Shown: positions 36,913 to 44,792 of the stretch, piece by piece
Numbering within the stretch: the stretch's first letter is position 1
Layout: each line of letters starts with the position of its first letter
Assembly (NCBI GenBank): GCA_945878845.1
Contig: CAMCUB010000008.1
Span: 1-64,000, forward strand
Length of the DNA stretch: 64,000 bases
Reading direction: 5' to 3'
Origin: Erythrobacter sanguineus
Lineage (GTDB): Bacteria; Pseudomonadota; Alphaproteobacteria; Sphingomonadales; Sphingomonadaceae
Made by a program: the position numbers and the translations under genes
Notes under the pieces: model-generated
What the model saw: only the letters and a program-made list of their open reading frames with translations
Told to the model about the DNA's origin: nothing
Databases searched by the model: none

Positions 36913-37541
36913 TCTTGCAGCCAGCATTTGACCGCTCGGTCTTCCTAAATTGTCCGTTTGACGAAGAGTTTGCCCCCATCCTGCAGGCGGTAGCATTCTG
37001 CATCGTATACTTGGGGTTTTTCCCTCGCTTGGCACCTGAGAACTCAGATAATGCCGAGCCGCGCCTCGAACGGATCGTGCAACTCATTCGTAGTTCGAAA
37101 TTCGGCATTCACGACCTCAGCCGCTGCAAGGCAGGAGACGTAGGTGAATTCGCGCGAATGAATATGCCGTTCGAACTGGGCGTGGACTTCGGCTGCCGAC
37201 GTTTCGGCGATGCCCCCATGAATGAGAAGCGCATTCTTGTGCTTGAGCATTCCAAATACGATTACCAGCGTGCCCTTTCAGATATTTCAGGGTGGGACAT
37301 TCAAGCGCATGGCGGTGATTATGAAAGAGCTGTGCGGCACGTCAGAAGCTGGCTGATTGCGCAGGCAGGCGCAACACCCGTTGGAGCGGCAGCCATACAA
37401 GGTAAGTACCTCGCGTTTCAGGAGTGGTATTGGGAGCAACAGCTAGCAGCTGGCTCGTCAGAAGAAGATATTCGCGAGTACCCTACCGCTGAGGTCATTC
37501 GGGCCATGCATGTGTGGAAAGATGCAGGCGAGCCTACGTAA
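36909..37541 (+). CDS. 'FxNCPFD' protein, NDT/TIR-like fold candidate effector
   Basis: 210 residues from TTG 36909, overlapping the DUF2188 stop (TTGA), with AAAGG just before. The conserved blocks are SVFLNCPFDEEF (residues 10-21), PRLERIVQLIRSSKFGIHDLS, NMPFELGVDFGCRRFGD and SDISGWDIQAH. This set defines a widespread bacterial family in defence-rich regions, whose blocks look like the nucleoside-deoxyribosyltransferase/TIR-type nucleotide-handling fold; that fold assignment is inference. Coupling to the DUF2188 gene suggests they work together. Confidence 0.55.
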   Translation: MILQPAFDRSVFLNCPFDEEFAPILQAVAFCIVYLGFFPRLAPENSDNAEPRLERIVQLIRSSKFGIHDLSRCKAGDVGEFARMNMPFELGVDFGCRRFGDAPMNEKRILVLEHSKYDYQRALSDISGWDIQAHGGDYERAVRHVRSWLIAQAGATPVGAAAIQGKYLAFQEWYWEQQLAAGSSEEDIREYPTAEVIRAMHVWKDAGEPT

Positions 37542-37705
37542 TCTGGGAAGCCTGCGTGTCCAGGTGAAGAAATACATAAAAGTTCACCGACCACGGTTAA
37601 GCCATTGAAATCGAATAGGTCTTCGCTGATCCCCTTTCGGTAGGAACGCCCTTCCGATGAAAATATGCTGAGCACAACAGAAAAGTTCATCAAGAGGCGG
37701 GATCG

Positions 37706-38269
37706 ATGGCCAAGGCGAAGGTGCTCACCAAGGACGAAGCGAAGCGTGTGCTGCGCATTGCTGAAACGCTGAACCACGGGCGGCGTGATCGGGTTGCGCT
37801 GGCGCTGAGCATAATGGGTGGAATGCGTGTCGGGGAAATTGCTGCGCTCACTATTGGCGATGTCCGGGGATTGGATGGCAAGGCCGTGGAGGTCATTCAT
37901 CTCGCCAAGCACCAGACCAAGGGCAATCGGTCCCGGCGAGTGTTTGTCGGGGATGAGCTGCGCAAGATTTTGACCTGCTTCTTAGGTAACTCACGAAATT
38001 TGCAGGATGCAGCGCCACTGATCCGCAGTTCGCGAACGGGCAAGCACATGTGCACGGTGACATTGAGCACGAGGCTCAAATCGATTTACCGCGCAGCGGG
38101 CATAGACACGAGCAGTCACGCAGGACGACGCACGTTTGCCACGAGGAAGAACGAGCTGGGCATTGGCATGGCCACGATCCAGCAGCTGATGGGGCACGCG
38201 AGCATTCAGACAACCGCTTTGTATTGTCATGTGTCGGACGAGCAGTTGGCGAACGCGGCCAATATGTAA
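37706..38269 (+). CDS. Single-domain tyrosine recombinase
   Basis: 187 residues, with GAGGCGGG upstream. All catalytic residues are visible: R41 (GMRVGEIA), K72 (TKGNRSRRV), H138 and R141 (SHAGRRTFAT), H164 (LMGHASIQTT) and Y173 (ALYCHV). There is no N-terminal core-binding domain; the size resembles FimB/FimE-type inverting recombinases and small plasmid resolvases. In an island already served by a serine integrase it may resolve multimers or invert a segment. Confidence 0.85.
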   Translation: MAKAKVLTKDEAKRVLRIAETLNHGRRDRVALALSIMGGMRVGEIAALTIGDVRGLDGKAVEVIHLAKHQTKGNRSRRVFVGDELRKILTCFLGNSRNLQDAAPLIRSSRTGKHMCTVTLSTRLKSIYRAAGIDTSSHAGRRTFATRKNELGIGMATIQQLMGHASIQTTALYCHVSDEQLANAANM

Positions 38270-38316
38270 AAGTAATTGGGATTACGGCCCGCCGCCCAAG
38301 TATCAGTTGATTTTGT

Positions 38317-38502
38317 TCAGGATGCAGGCTCTAACTCGGCTTCGAGCATACCATCGTGACGATGTCCCTGAACCATCCTGATCGTCTCAGCCCATTCAGG
38401 TTTGAAGACGAACTCTGCTCCAATTTGTCGGGCGACGTGCTGGGCAATCACCGCGAGCTCAGCAATGCGTTCAGGTGATCTTTGATCGTTGAGCATGACC
38501 AC
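38317..38502 (-). CDS. Small hypothetical protein
   Basis: 61 residues from GTG 38502 (or ATG 38496), with GGGAG 7 nt before the GTG. The acidic-charged sequence (AELAVIAQHVARQIGAEFVF) has no recognised family. It lies antisense in the leader of the dCTP deaminase gene, where related systems encode a regulatory RNA, so the coding call is uncertain. Confidence 0.35.
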   Translation of the reverse strand: MVMLNDQRSPERIAELAVIAQHVARQIGAEFVFKPEWAETIRMVQGHRHDGMLEAELEPAS

Positions 38503-38577
38503 ACTGTTTCTCCCACTGCGTCGGCCTAGTGCATAGCGCTCTCAGGCTCCGGCGCATACCCACAAAATGGGGTGCTG

Positions 38578-40170
38578 ATGACTGAGACTCTTGTGCAACG
38601 CTTTCCTGAGCTGATTTTCGGCATCGCAGGCCCTATCGGCATTGAAGCAGATGAGATCACGGACGCATTAGCATCTGCCCTTGATTCTGTAGATTATAAG
38701 TCGATTCCTATAAGGGTTACGACTGAAATTGAAGGTGAAACCACCTCAATCTCACCGCCCGAAACGCAAGATTATTATGCCGCCATAACCTATAAGATGG
38801 ATCATGCGAGTCAGCTATGCCGAGATCGTGATGACCCTGCGACGTTAATGAGATACGTCATAAGGCGCATCTTCAATGAACGGCTAGCTTGCGCCAGCCC
38901 TGGCACTTCAGTGCAGGATGTTCCCGCTTTGGCGTGCACAGCCTTCATCGTTCGACAGCTAAAGCGACCTGAAGAAGTTGAGCTAATGCGAAGCGTTTAT
39001 GGCAAACAGTTTGTGCTTGTTTCTGCCTATGGCCCACAGGACCATCGTAAGCGGAACGTCGAAACAAAGCTGCAAAGAAGCCTTCCCCTTACCAAAAAGG
39101 CGCACGATATATCTGCTCTCGCAGATAAGCTAATTTTCCGAGATATGGATGAGCATGAGGATGACCACGGCCAGCATCTTCGTGATACGTTCCATAGAGC
39201 AGACGTGTTTATCGATGGGATGTCAAAGAGTGTGATGTCTCAGCAAATTGCCCGATTTATCAACGCCCTGTTTGGTAAAACTGATATTGCCCCAACTAAA
39301 GCAGAATACGGCATGTATGCAGCTAAATCTGCATCCCTTCGATCAAGCGACCTCTCCCGTCAGGTTGGAGCTGCTATATTCACTGACAATGGAGAGTTGA
39401 TAACTCAGGGGTGCAATGAGGTGCCAAAGGCGTTTGGCGGCACGTATTGGGATATGGAAGAGCCTGACCATAGAGACGTTAAACTTGGCTATGATCCTAA
39501 CGATATCTTAAAGCGCGAGGTTGTTCGAGATTTTCTTGAGCGATTAGAAAAGCATGGCCTGTTATCCGAAAAAGCCCAAAATCTCGGCGGCTCTTTGGAG
39601 ATAGTAGATGCGTTGACGAAGCGGCCAGAAGCTGGGGATGTGAGAGAGGGTGTTGGCGCTTTAGTTGGCGCACAGATAACCGACCTGACTGAATATGGTC
39701 GTGTCGTTCACGCGGAAATGTGCGCTATATGTGATGCAGCCAGATTAGGGCGCTCGGTTCGCGGCGGAGTGCTATATTGTACAACATTCCCTTGCCACAA
39801 TTGCACCAAACACATTTTAGCGGCGGGCATCAAGCGTGTCGTATATATGGAGCCCTATCCTAAGAGCAAAGCCAAAGAGCTTCATGCACATGAGATCGAG
39901 ATCGAAAGTGAAAGCAGTGATTGCGTGGCATTTTTACCCTTTCTTGGCATATCACCATACCGATATCGGGATATCTTCCAGAAGGGTAAGCGGAAGAAAG
40001 ATGGGGCAGCTATAAAGTGGTATCGCAATGAACCGCAGCCAATGATGGACATCGCGGCACCTGTTTACACCCAATTGGAGATATTTGAGATCGCTAAGCT
40101 TATGGGGCATTTGCAAGCCACATTAAGTAAAGGCAGCTCAGATCAAGATGGTGATGAGGAAGTGGTCTAA
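38578..40170 (+). CDS. Anti-phage dCTP deaminase (DcdV/AvcD type)
   Basis: 530 residues from ATG 38578 (GGGG 7 nt upstream; a GTG at 38572 is possible). The N-terminal 250 residues are a P-loop-like kinase domain opening ELIFGIAGPIGIEADEI, where the Walker lysine is replaced as in this family. The C-terminal deaminase domain has the zinc motif HAE (H378, E380 in RVVHAEMCAI) and PCxxC (C406, C409 in TTFPCHNCTK). Known members deaminate dCTP during infection and starve phage of nucleotides. It lies immediately before a restriction-type operon in the same direction, 94 bp away. Confidence 0.88.
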   Translation: MTETLVQRFPELIFGIAGPIGIEADEITDALASALDSVDYKSIPIRVTTEIEGETTSISPPETQDYYAAITYKMDHASQLCRDRDDPATLMRYVIRRIFNERLACASPGTSVQDVPALACTAFIVRQLKRPEEVELMRSVYGKQFVLVSAYGPQDHRKRNVETKLQRSLPLTKKAHDISALADKLIFRDMDEHEDDHGQHLRDTFHRADVFIDGMSKSVMSQQIARFINALFGKTDIAPTKAEYGMYAAKSASLRSSDLSRQVGAAIFTDNGELITQGCNEVPKAFGGTYWDMEEPDHRDVKLGYDPNDILKREVVRDFLERLEKHGLLSEKAQNLGGSLEIVDALTKRPEAGDVREGVGALVGAQITDLTEYGRVVHAEMCAICDAARLGRSVRGGVLYCTTFPCHNCTKHILAAGIKRVVYMEPYPKSKAKELHAHEIEIESESSDCVAFLPFLGISPYRYRDIFQKGKRKKDGAAIKWYRNEPQPMMDIAAPVYTQLEIFEIAKLMGHLQATLSKGSSDQDGDEEVV

Positions 40171-40264
40171 TGGCGCACTTCCGCTGATAGCTATGCGGTT
40201 ATGGATCGAGACAATCTCATGCAACGTGCTATCATATTGGCATGATGAGTGATGAGGGGCGGTT

Positions 40265-43108
40265 TTGGTCAGTTTTACGAAGGTTCAGGGCCACTATCAC
40301 GCCCATAAGCTGACTTTGGCGGGAGTGAACGAGGATGCGTTCACCCGCTCCCTTACGTCTGCCCGCGTCGAAATGAACCCGCATCAGGTCGATGCTGCGC
40401 TGTTTGCGCTAAGGTCGCCGCTGTCCAAAGGCGTGATCCTCGCTGACGAAGTTGGCCTCGGCAAGACCATCGAAGCTGGGTTGGTAATCTCGCAGCGTTG
40501 GGCTGAGCACCGCCGTCGCATCGTGCTGATCGTGCCTGCATCGCTGCGCAAACAATGGCAGCAGGAGCTTTTCGACAAGTTTTCCCTGCGCAGCACGATC
40601 ATTGAGGCCACGACCTACAACGCCATGCGCAAGGAAGGCCATCGTCGGCCATTCGAGGCCGCAGAAGGCGTTGTCATCATTTCCTATGAATTCGCCGCCC
40701 GAAAGGCCGTCGAGCTTGAGCTGGTCAAATGGGATTTGGTCATTTTCGACGAAGCCCATCGCCTGCGCAACGTTTACAAGAAGGGTGGATCGCAGCGGGC
40801 TAAAGACCTGAAAGATGCCCTGCGCGACCACTTCAAAATCCTGCTCACAGCCACACCACTGCAAAACTCCCTGATGGAGCTTTACGGTATCGTCTCGATC
40901 ATCGACGACGACCACTTCGGCGGGGAAAACGCTTTCCGGGCGCAGTATGCATCTAGCGGCACCAAGCCCACGGCTCTTGAGGTGCTGAAAGAACGCTTGA
41001 AGCCCATCTGCCACCGCACATTGCGCAAACAGGTGCAGCAGGCTGGGCACATCAATTTCAAGCAGCGCAATGCCCGCACATTCACCTTCGATCCTTCGGC
41101 TAGCGAAGTGCAGCTTTACGAGGCGCTGTCAGAGTTCCTGCAACGTAAGGACACGATCTCCTACGGCGACAAGGCCAACCAGCTCGTCGTCCTGCAAGTC
41201 CGTAAAATCCTCGGATCATCGACCTTCGCGGTTGCTAGCTACCTTGAGAAACTCATTGAGAGGCTCAAGGCGAAAGGCAGGGCGTCGCTGGACCTGACCG
41301 ATGACATTGAGATCATTGATGAGCTGGCAGAAGAAGCCGACGAGGACGGTAACGGCGACGGCAGCGAGCCTATCGACCCGGCAAAGCTGGCGGCAGAGGT
41401 TGCCGAGCTGGAGACATACCTGGAGCTGGCCCGTTCGATTGGCAAGAACTCCAAGGGCGAGGTGCTGCTCAGCCAGCTTCCTACCGTTCTAGACGAGATT
41501 GCCATCAAGGGTGGCAAGCGCAAAGCAGTGATCTTCACGGAGAGCGTTCGGACGCAGATGTACCTGAACGACCTGCTGGGCCGTCACGGCTATGGTGGCC
41601 AGATAGTGCTGATGAACGGCTCAAACTCCGATGCTGACAGCAAGGCGACCTATGCCGCATGGAAGGCACGGCATGCGGGCACTGACAAGATTTCAGGGTC
41701 CAAAAGCGCCGACATGAAGGCCGCTATCGTTGAAGCTTTCAAAAGCGACGAGAAGGCCATCCTCATTGCCACCGAAAGCGGTGCAGAAGGTATCAACCTT
41801 CAGTTCTGTTCCCTGCTCATCAATTTCGACCTGCCTTGGAACCCGCAGCGGGTTGAGCAGCGCATTGGCCGCTGTCACCGATACGGCCAGTTGATCGACG
41901 TGACCGTGGTCAACATGCTCAACCTCAAGAACCAGACCGAGCAGCGCATTCACCAGCTGCTCAGCGAAAAGTTCCACCTGTTCGACGGTATTTTCGGTGC
42001 CAGCGACGAGGTGCTGGGCACATTGGTCAACGGCTTGGACTTCGAGAAGGAAGTGCTGCGGATCGTCCAAGAGTGCCGCACCGAGGAGCAGGCAGAATTT
42101 GAGTTCAATGTCTTGACCGAGAGCATCAAGGACCGGATTGATGCCGACATGGACGCTGCTCGTACCAAGGTTCTGGGAGAGCTGGACAGTGCCGTGGTTG
42201 AGAAGCTGCATCATCGGCAAAGCGCCCTTGCCACAAGCATCCCTGAATTCCGCCAACGATTGCTCATGGTTGCCCATGCGGAGCTAGCTGGCGCAGCCTT
42301 TCCAGAACCGGCGAACGAGCATTTCACCTACAACGGCCAAACCTACACCACTGCATGGCCTGTTGCGGACGAGCAGGACTGGCAATTCTTCCGTGTGTCG
42401 GACGGGCTAGGGTTGCAGATTGTCGAGGCTGCAAAGGCGCGGGATCATGCCTCATCGCCCGTGGCCATTCATTTCAAACCCAAGGAATATCCCTACGCCG
42501 GTCAGATGACAGCGGTGAATGCGCTGTCAGGACAGTCAGGCTGGATGCAGGTTGCCAAGGCGACCATGCCGACGCCTGCGGCATTGCGAGAAGAGCTGCT
42601 GATCGCCTGCGTGACGGATAGCGGGGAGCAGATTGCCTCTGAAATCGCCGACAAGATGTTCATGGTTCCCGGCGATAGTGGCAACTCAGCCGATGCGATA
42701 CCGGATGAGTGGCAGTTGAAAGCCATACAGGCAGACCGGTTCGCGTCTTTCTCCGACCGCGTGAAGCGTGAAAATTTCGAATGGATCGAGGCGGAGGAAG
42801 AACGGCTGGACCGTTTTGCGGCGGACATTGAGATTGAGCTTGATGCGCAGGTCGATGCGATGGAAGCTGAGATCAAGGAATTGCAACGCCAGAAGCGTTC
42901 CGCCGACCTTTCGATGGAGCAGAAGATTGAGCTCAGCCGCAAGATCAAAAGGCTGGAAGCCGATGTCGATGACACCAAGCTATCCAAGTTTGAGCGCCGC
43001 AAGCAGCTTCGCAAGGAAGTCAGCGACAAGCTCGACGAATTTGCAGAACAGCTTAATCAAAAGCCTTCCATTGTGCCATTGATGACAGTCAGATGGACTG
43101 TCGCCTAA
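40265..43108 (+). CDS. SNF2-family DNA translocase/helicase of a restriction-type operon
   Basis: 947 residues from TTG 40265 (GAGGGGCGG just upstream). The first RecA domain has ILADEVGLGKTIEAG (Walker A, about 58-72) and DEAH (163-166); TATPLQNSLMELYGI is motif III. The second has ESGAEGINLQFCSLLINFDLPWNPQRVEQRIGR-type motifs V and VI (about 505-545). A long charged coiled coil ends the protein (about 840-930). It resembles the SNF2 ATPases of DISARM (DrmD) and of helicase-methylase-endonuclease clusters. The methylase follows after 28 bp. Confidence 0.87.
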   Translation: MVSFTKVQGHYHAHKLTLAGVNEDAFTRSLTSARVEMNPHQVDAALFALRSPLSKGVILADEVGLGKTIEAGLVISQRWAEHRRRIVLIVPASLRKQWQQELFDKFSLRSTIIEATTYNAMRKEGHRRPFEAAEGVVIISYEFAARKAVELELVKWDLVIFDEAHRLRNVYKKGGSQRAKDLKDALRDHFKILLTATPLQNSLMELYGIVSIIDDDHFGGENAFRAQYASSGTKPTALEVLKERLKPICHRTLRKQVQQAGHINFKQRNARTFTFDPSASEVQLYEALSEFLQRKDTISYGDKANQLVVLQVRKILGSSTFAVASYLEKLIERLKAKGRASLDLTDDIEIIDELAEEADEDGNGDGSEPIDPAKLAAEVAELETYLELARSIGKNSKGEVLLSQLPTVLDEIAIKGGKRKAVIFTESVRTQMYLNDLLGRHGYGGQIVLMNGSNSDADSKATYAAWKARHAGTDKISGSKSADMKAAIVEAFKSDEKAILIATESGAEGINLQFCSLLINFDLPWNPQRVEQRIGRCHRYGQLIDVTVVNMLNLKNQTEQRIHQLLSEKFHLFDGIFGASDEVLGTLVNGLDFEKEVLRIVQECRTEEQAEFEFNVLTESIKDRIDADMDAARTKVLGELDSAVVEKLHHRQSALATSIPEFRQRLLMVAHAELAGAAFPEPANEHFTYNGQTYTTAWPVADEQDWQFFRVSDGLGLQIVEAAKARDHASSPVAIHFKPKEYPYAGQMTAVNALSGQSGWMQVAKATMPTPAALREELLIACVTDSGEQIASEIADKMFMVPGDSGNSADAIPDEWQLKAIQADRFASFSDRVKRENFEWIEAEEERLDRFAADIEIELDAQVDAMEAEIKELQRQKRSADLSMEQKIELSRKIKRLEADVDDTKLSKFERRKQLRKEVSDKLDEFAEQLNQKPSIVPLMTVRWTVA

Positions 43109-43136
43109 TGCACTATTCTCGATTAGATCACGGATT

Positions 43137-44792
43137 ATGACTAAGAAAACCAAACTTGAACTGACTTGGCCCGGCAAGGATGAGCGCCCGAAGCTGGAGC
43201 CGCGCATCCTGATTGAGAACCCTGAGAAGAGCTATCACGCTGCCGCCCGTCGGTCAGATGATGACATCTTCGATAATATGCTCATCAAGGGTGATAACTT
43301 GCTCGCGCTTAAAGCGTTGGAGCAGGATTATGCGGGTAAAATAAAGTGCGTTTTTATCGATCCCCCATATAACACAGGGTCTGCGTTCACCCATTACGAT
43401 GACGGTCTTGAGCACTCACTTTGGCTAAGCCTTATACGTGATCGACTGGAATGCATTCATCGGCTGCTGGCTGAAGATGGCTCGCTTTGGGTCACGCTTG
43501 ATGACAACGAGTCGCATTATTTCAAAGTGATGTGCGATGAAGTGTTTGGGCGACGCAATTTTATCGCAAATGTCGTTTGGCAAAACCGCTACTCTCGATC
43601 AAACGATGCAATAATTTCATTATCGCACAACTCAGTTCTAACATATGCTAAAAGCGCAGAGATCTGGAAAAAAGTCCGTAATCGCCTCACAAGGAATGCT
43701 TCTCAAGACAAGCAGTATAAGAATCCAGACAACGACCCGCGTGGTCCGTGGCGTGCAATTCCTTGGGATGCCCCTAATATCCGACGCAATCTTGAATATC
43801 CGATTGTGACCCCGACAGGAAAAATAAGGAAGCCGCCAGAGGGACGCTGCTGGTCTCGTACGGAAGACCAATGGCTTGCGCTAGTGGATGCCGGGTTGGC
43901 GTATTTTGGGAAATCTGGTGATGGAGCTCCTTCGTTCAAACAGTTCTTGAGCGAGGCATCAGCAATTGTGCCGAACACGTGGTGGTCACACGAAGAGACT
44001 GGCCATACGGATGAGGCTAAGAAGGAGATGCATGGGCTATTTGGCAAGGATAATGCCTTTGATACTCCAAAGCCTGAGCGTTTGATGCACCGCATAATAG
44101 AGATTGGTTCTAATCCCGGCGACCTAGTGCTAGACAGCTTCGCCGGTTCCGGCACAACTGGCGCTGTTGCCCACAAAATGGGCCGTCGCTGGATCATGGT
44201 AGAAATTGGGGAACATGCCGACACCCATGTCCTACCCCGCCTTCAAAAAGTCATCGATGGTACGGACCAAGGCGGCATCAGCAAGGCCGTGGATTGGAAA
44301 GGCGGCGGCGGTTTCCGCTACTTTACCCTCGCGCCATCGCTGCTCAGCCAAGACAAGTACGGCAACTGGGTCATCGCCAAGGACTACAATCCGGCGATGC
44401 TCGCAGAAGCCATGTGCAAGCATATGGGCTTCACTTATGCGCCATCGCCCAACCCGCAGGAATATTGGCTGCACGGCTCATCAACCGAAACCGACTTTAT
44501 CTATGTCACAACCCAAAGCCTGACCTACGATGCCTGCGCCAAGATCGCGCATGATGTAGGCCCAAACCGCTCTCTTCTCATTTGCTGTAAAGCCTATGAT
44601 GACGGCGCAGATGCCTTCGAGAACCTGACCATGGTGAAAATCCCGACCTCCATTTTGCAAAAGTGCGAATGGGGCCGGGACGACTACTCACTGAACATCC
44701 AGAACCTGCCGATGGCAGAGGATGACGCAGCGGAAGAAGCGCCATCGACCGATGGCTTGCCGCTCTTTGGTGGGGAGAACGGCAATGGTTGA
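43137..44792 (+). CDS. Type III-like DNA adenine/cytosine-N4 methyltransferase (Mod)
   Basis: 551 residues. The catalytic motif IV is DPPYNTG (75-81) and comes before motif I FAGSGTTG (335-342), the beta-class order of type III Mod proteins. The target-recognition region lies between them, and a further 200-residue domain follows. The N-terminal KGDNLLALKAL block is typical. It would methylate the recognition site and guide the Res subunit encoded next, whose start overlaps the mod stop by 8 bp (44785-44792). Confidence 0.9.
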   Translation: MTKKTKLELTWPGKDERPKLEPRILIENPEKSYHAAARRSDDDIFDNMLIKGDNLLALKALEQDYAGKIKCVFIDPPYNTGSAFTHYDDGLEHSLWLSLIRDRLECIHRLLAEDGSLWVTLDDNESHYFKVMCDEVFGRRNFIANVVWQNRYSRSNDAIISLSHNSVLTYAKSAEIWKKVRNRLTRNASQDKQYKNPDNDPRGPWRAIPWDAPNIRRNLEYPIVTPTGKIRKPPEGRCWSRTEDQWLALVDAGLAYFGKSGDGAPSFKQFLSEASAIVPNTWWSHEETGHTDEAKKEMHGLFGKDNAFDTPKPERLMHRIIEIGSNPGDLVLDSFAGSGTTGAVAHKMGRRWIMVEIGEHADTHVLPRLQKVIDGTDQGGISKAVDWKGGGGFRYFTLAPSLLSQDKYGNWVIAKDYNPAMLAEAMCKHMGFTYAPSPNPQEYWLHGSSTETDFIYVTTQSLTYDACAKIAHDVGPNRSLLICCKAYDDGADAFENLTMVKIPTSILQKCEWGRDDYSLNIQNLPMAEDDAAEEAPSTDGLPLFGGENGNG

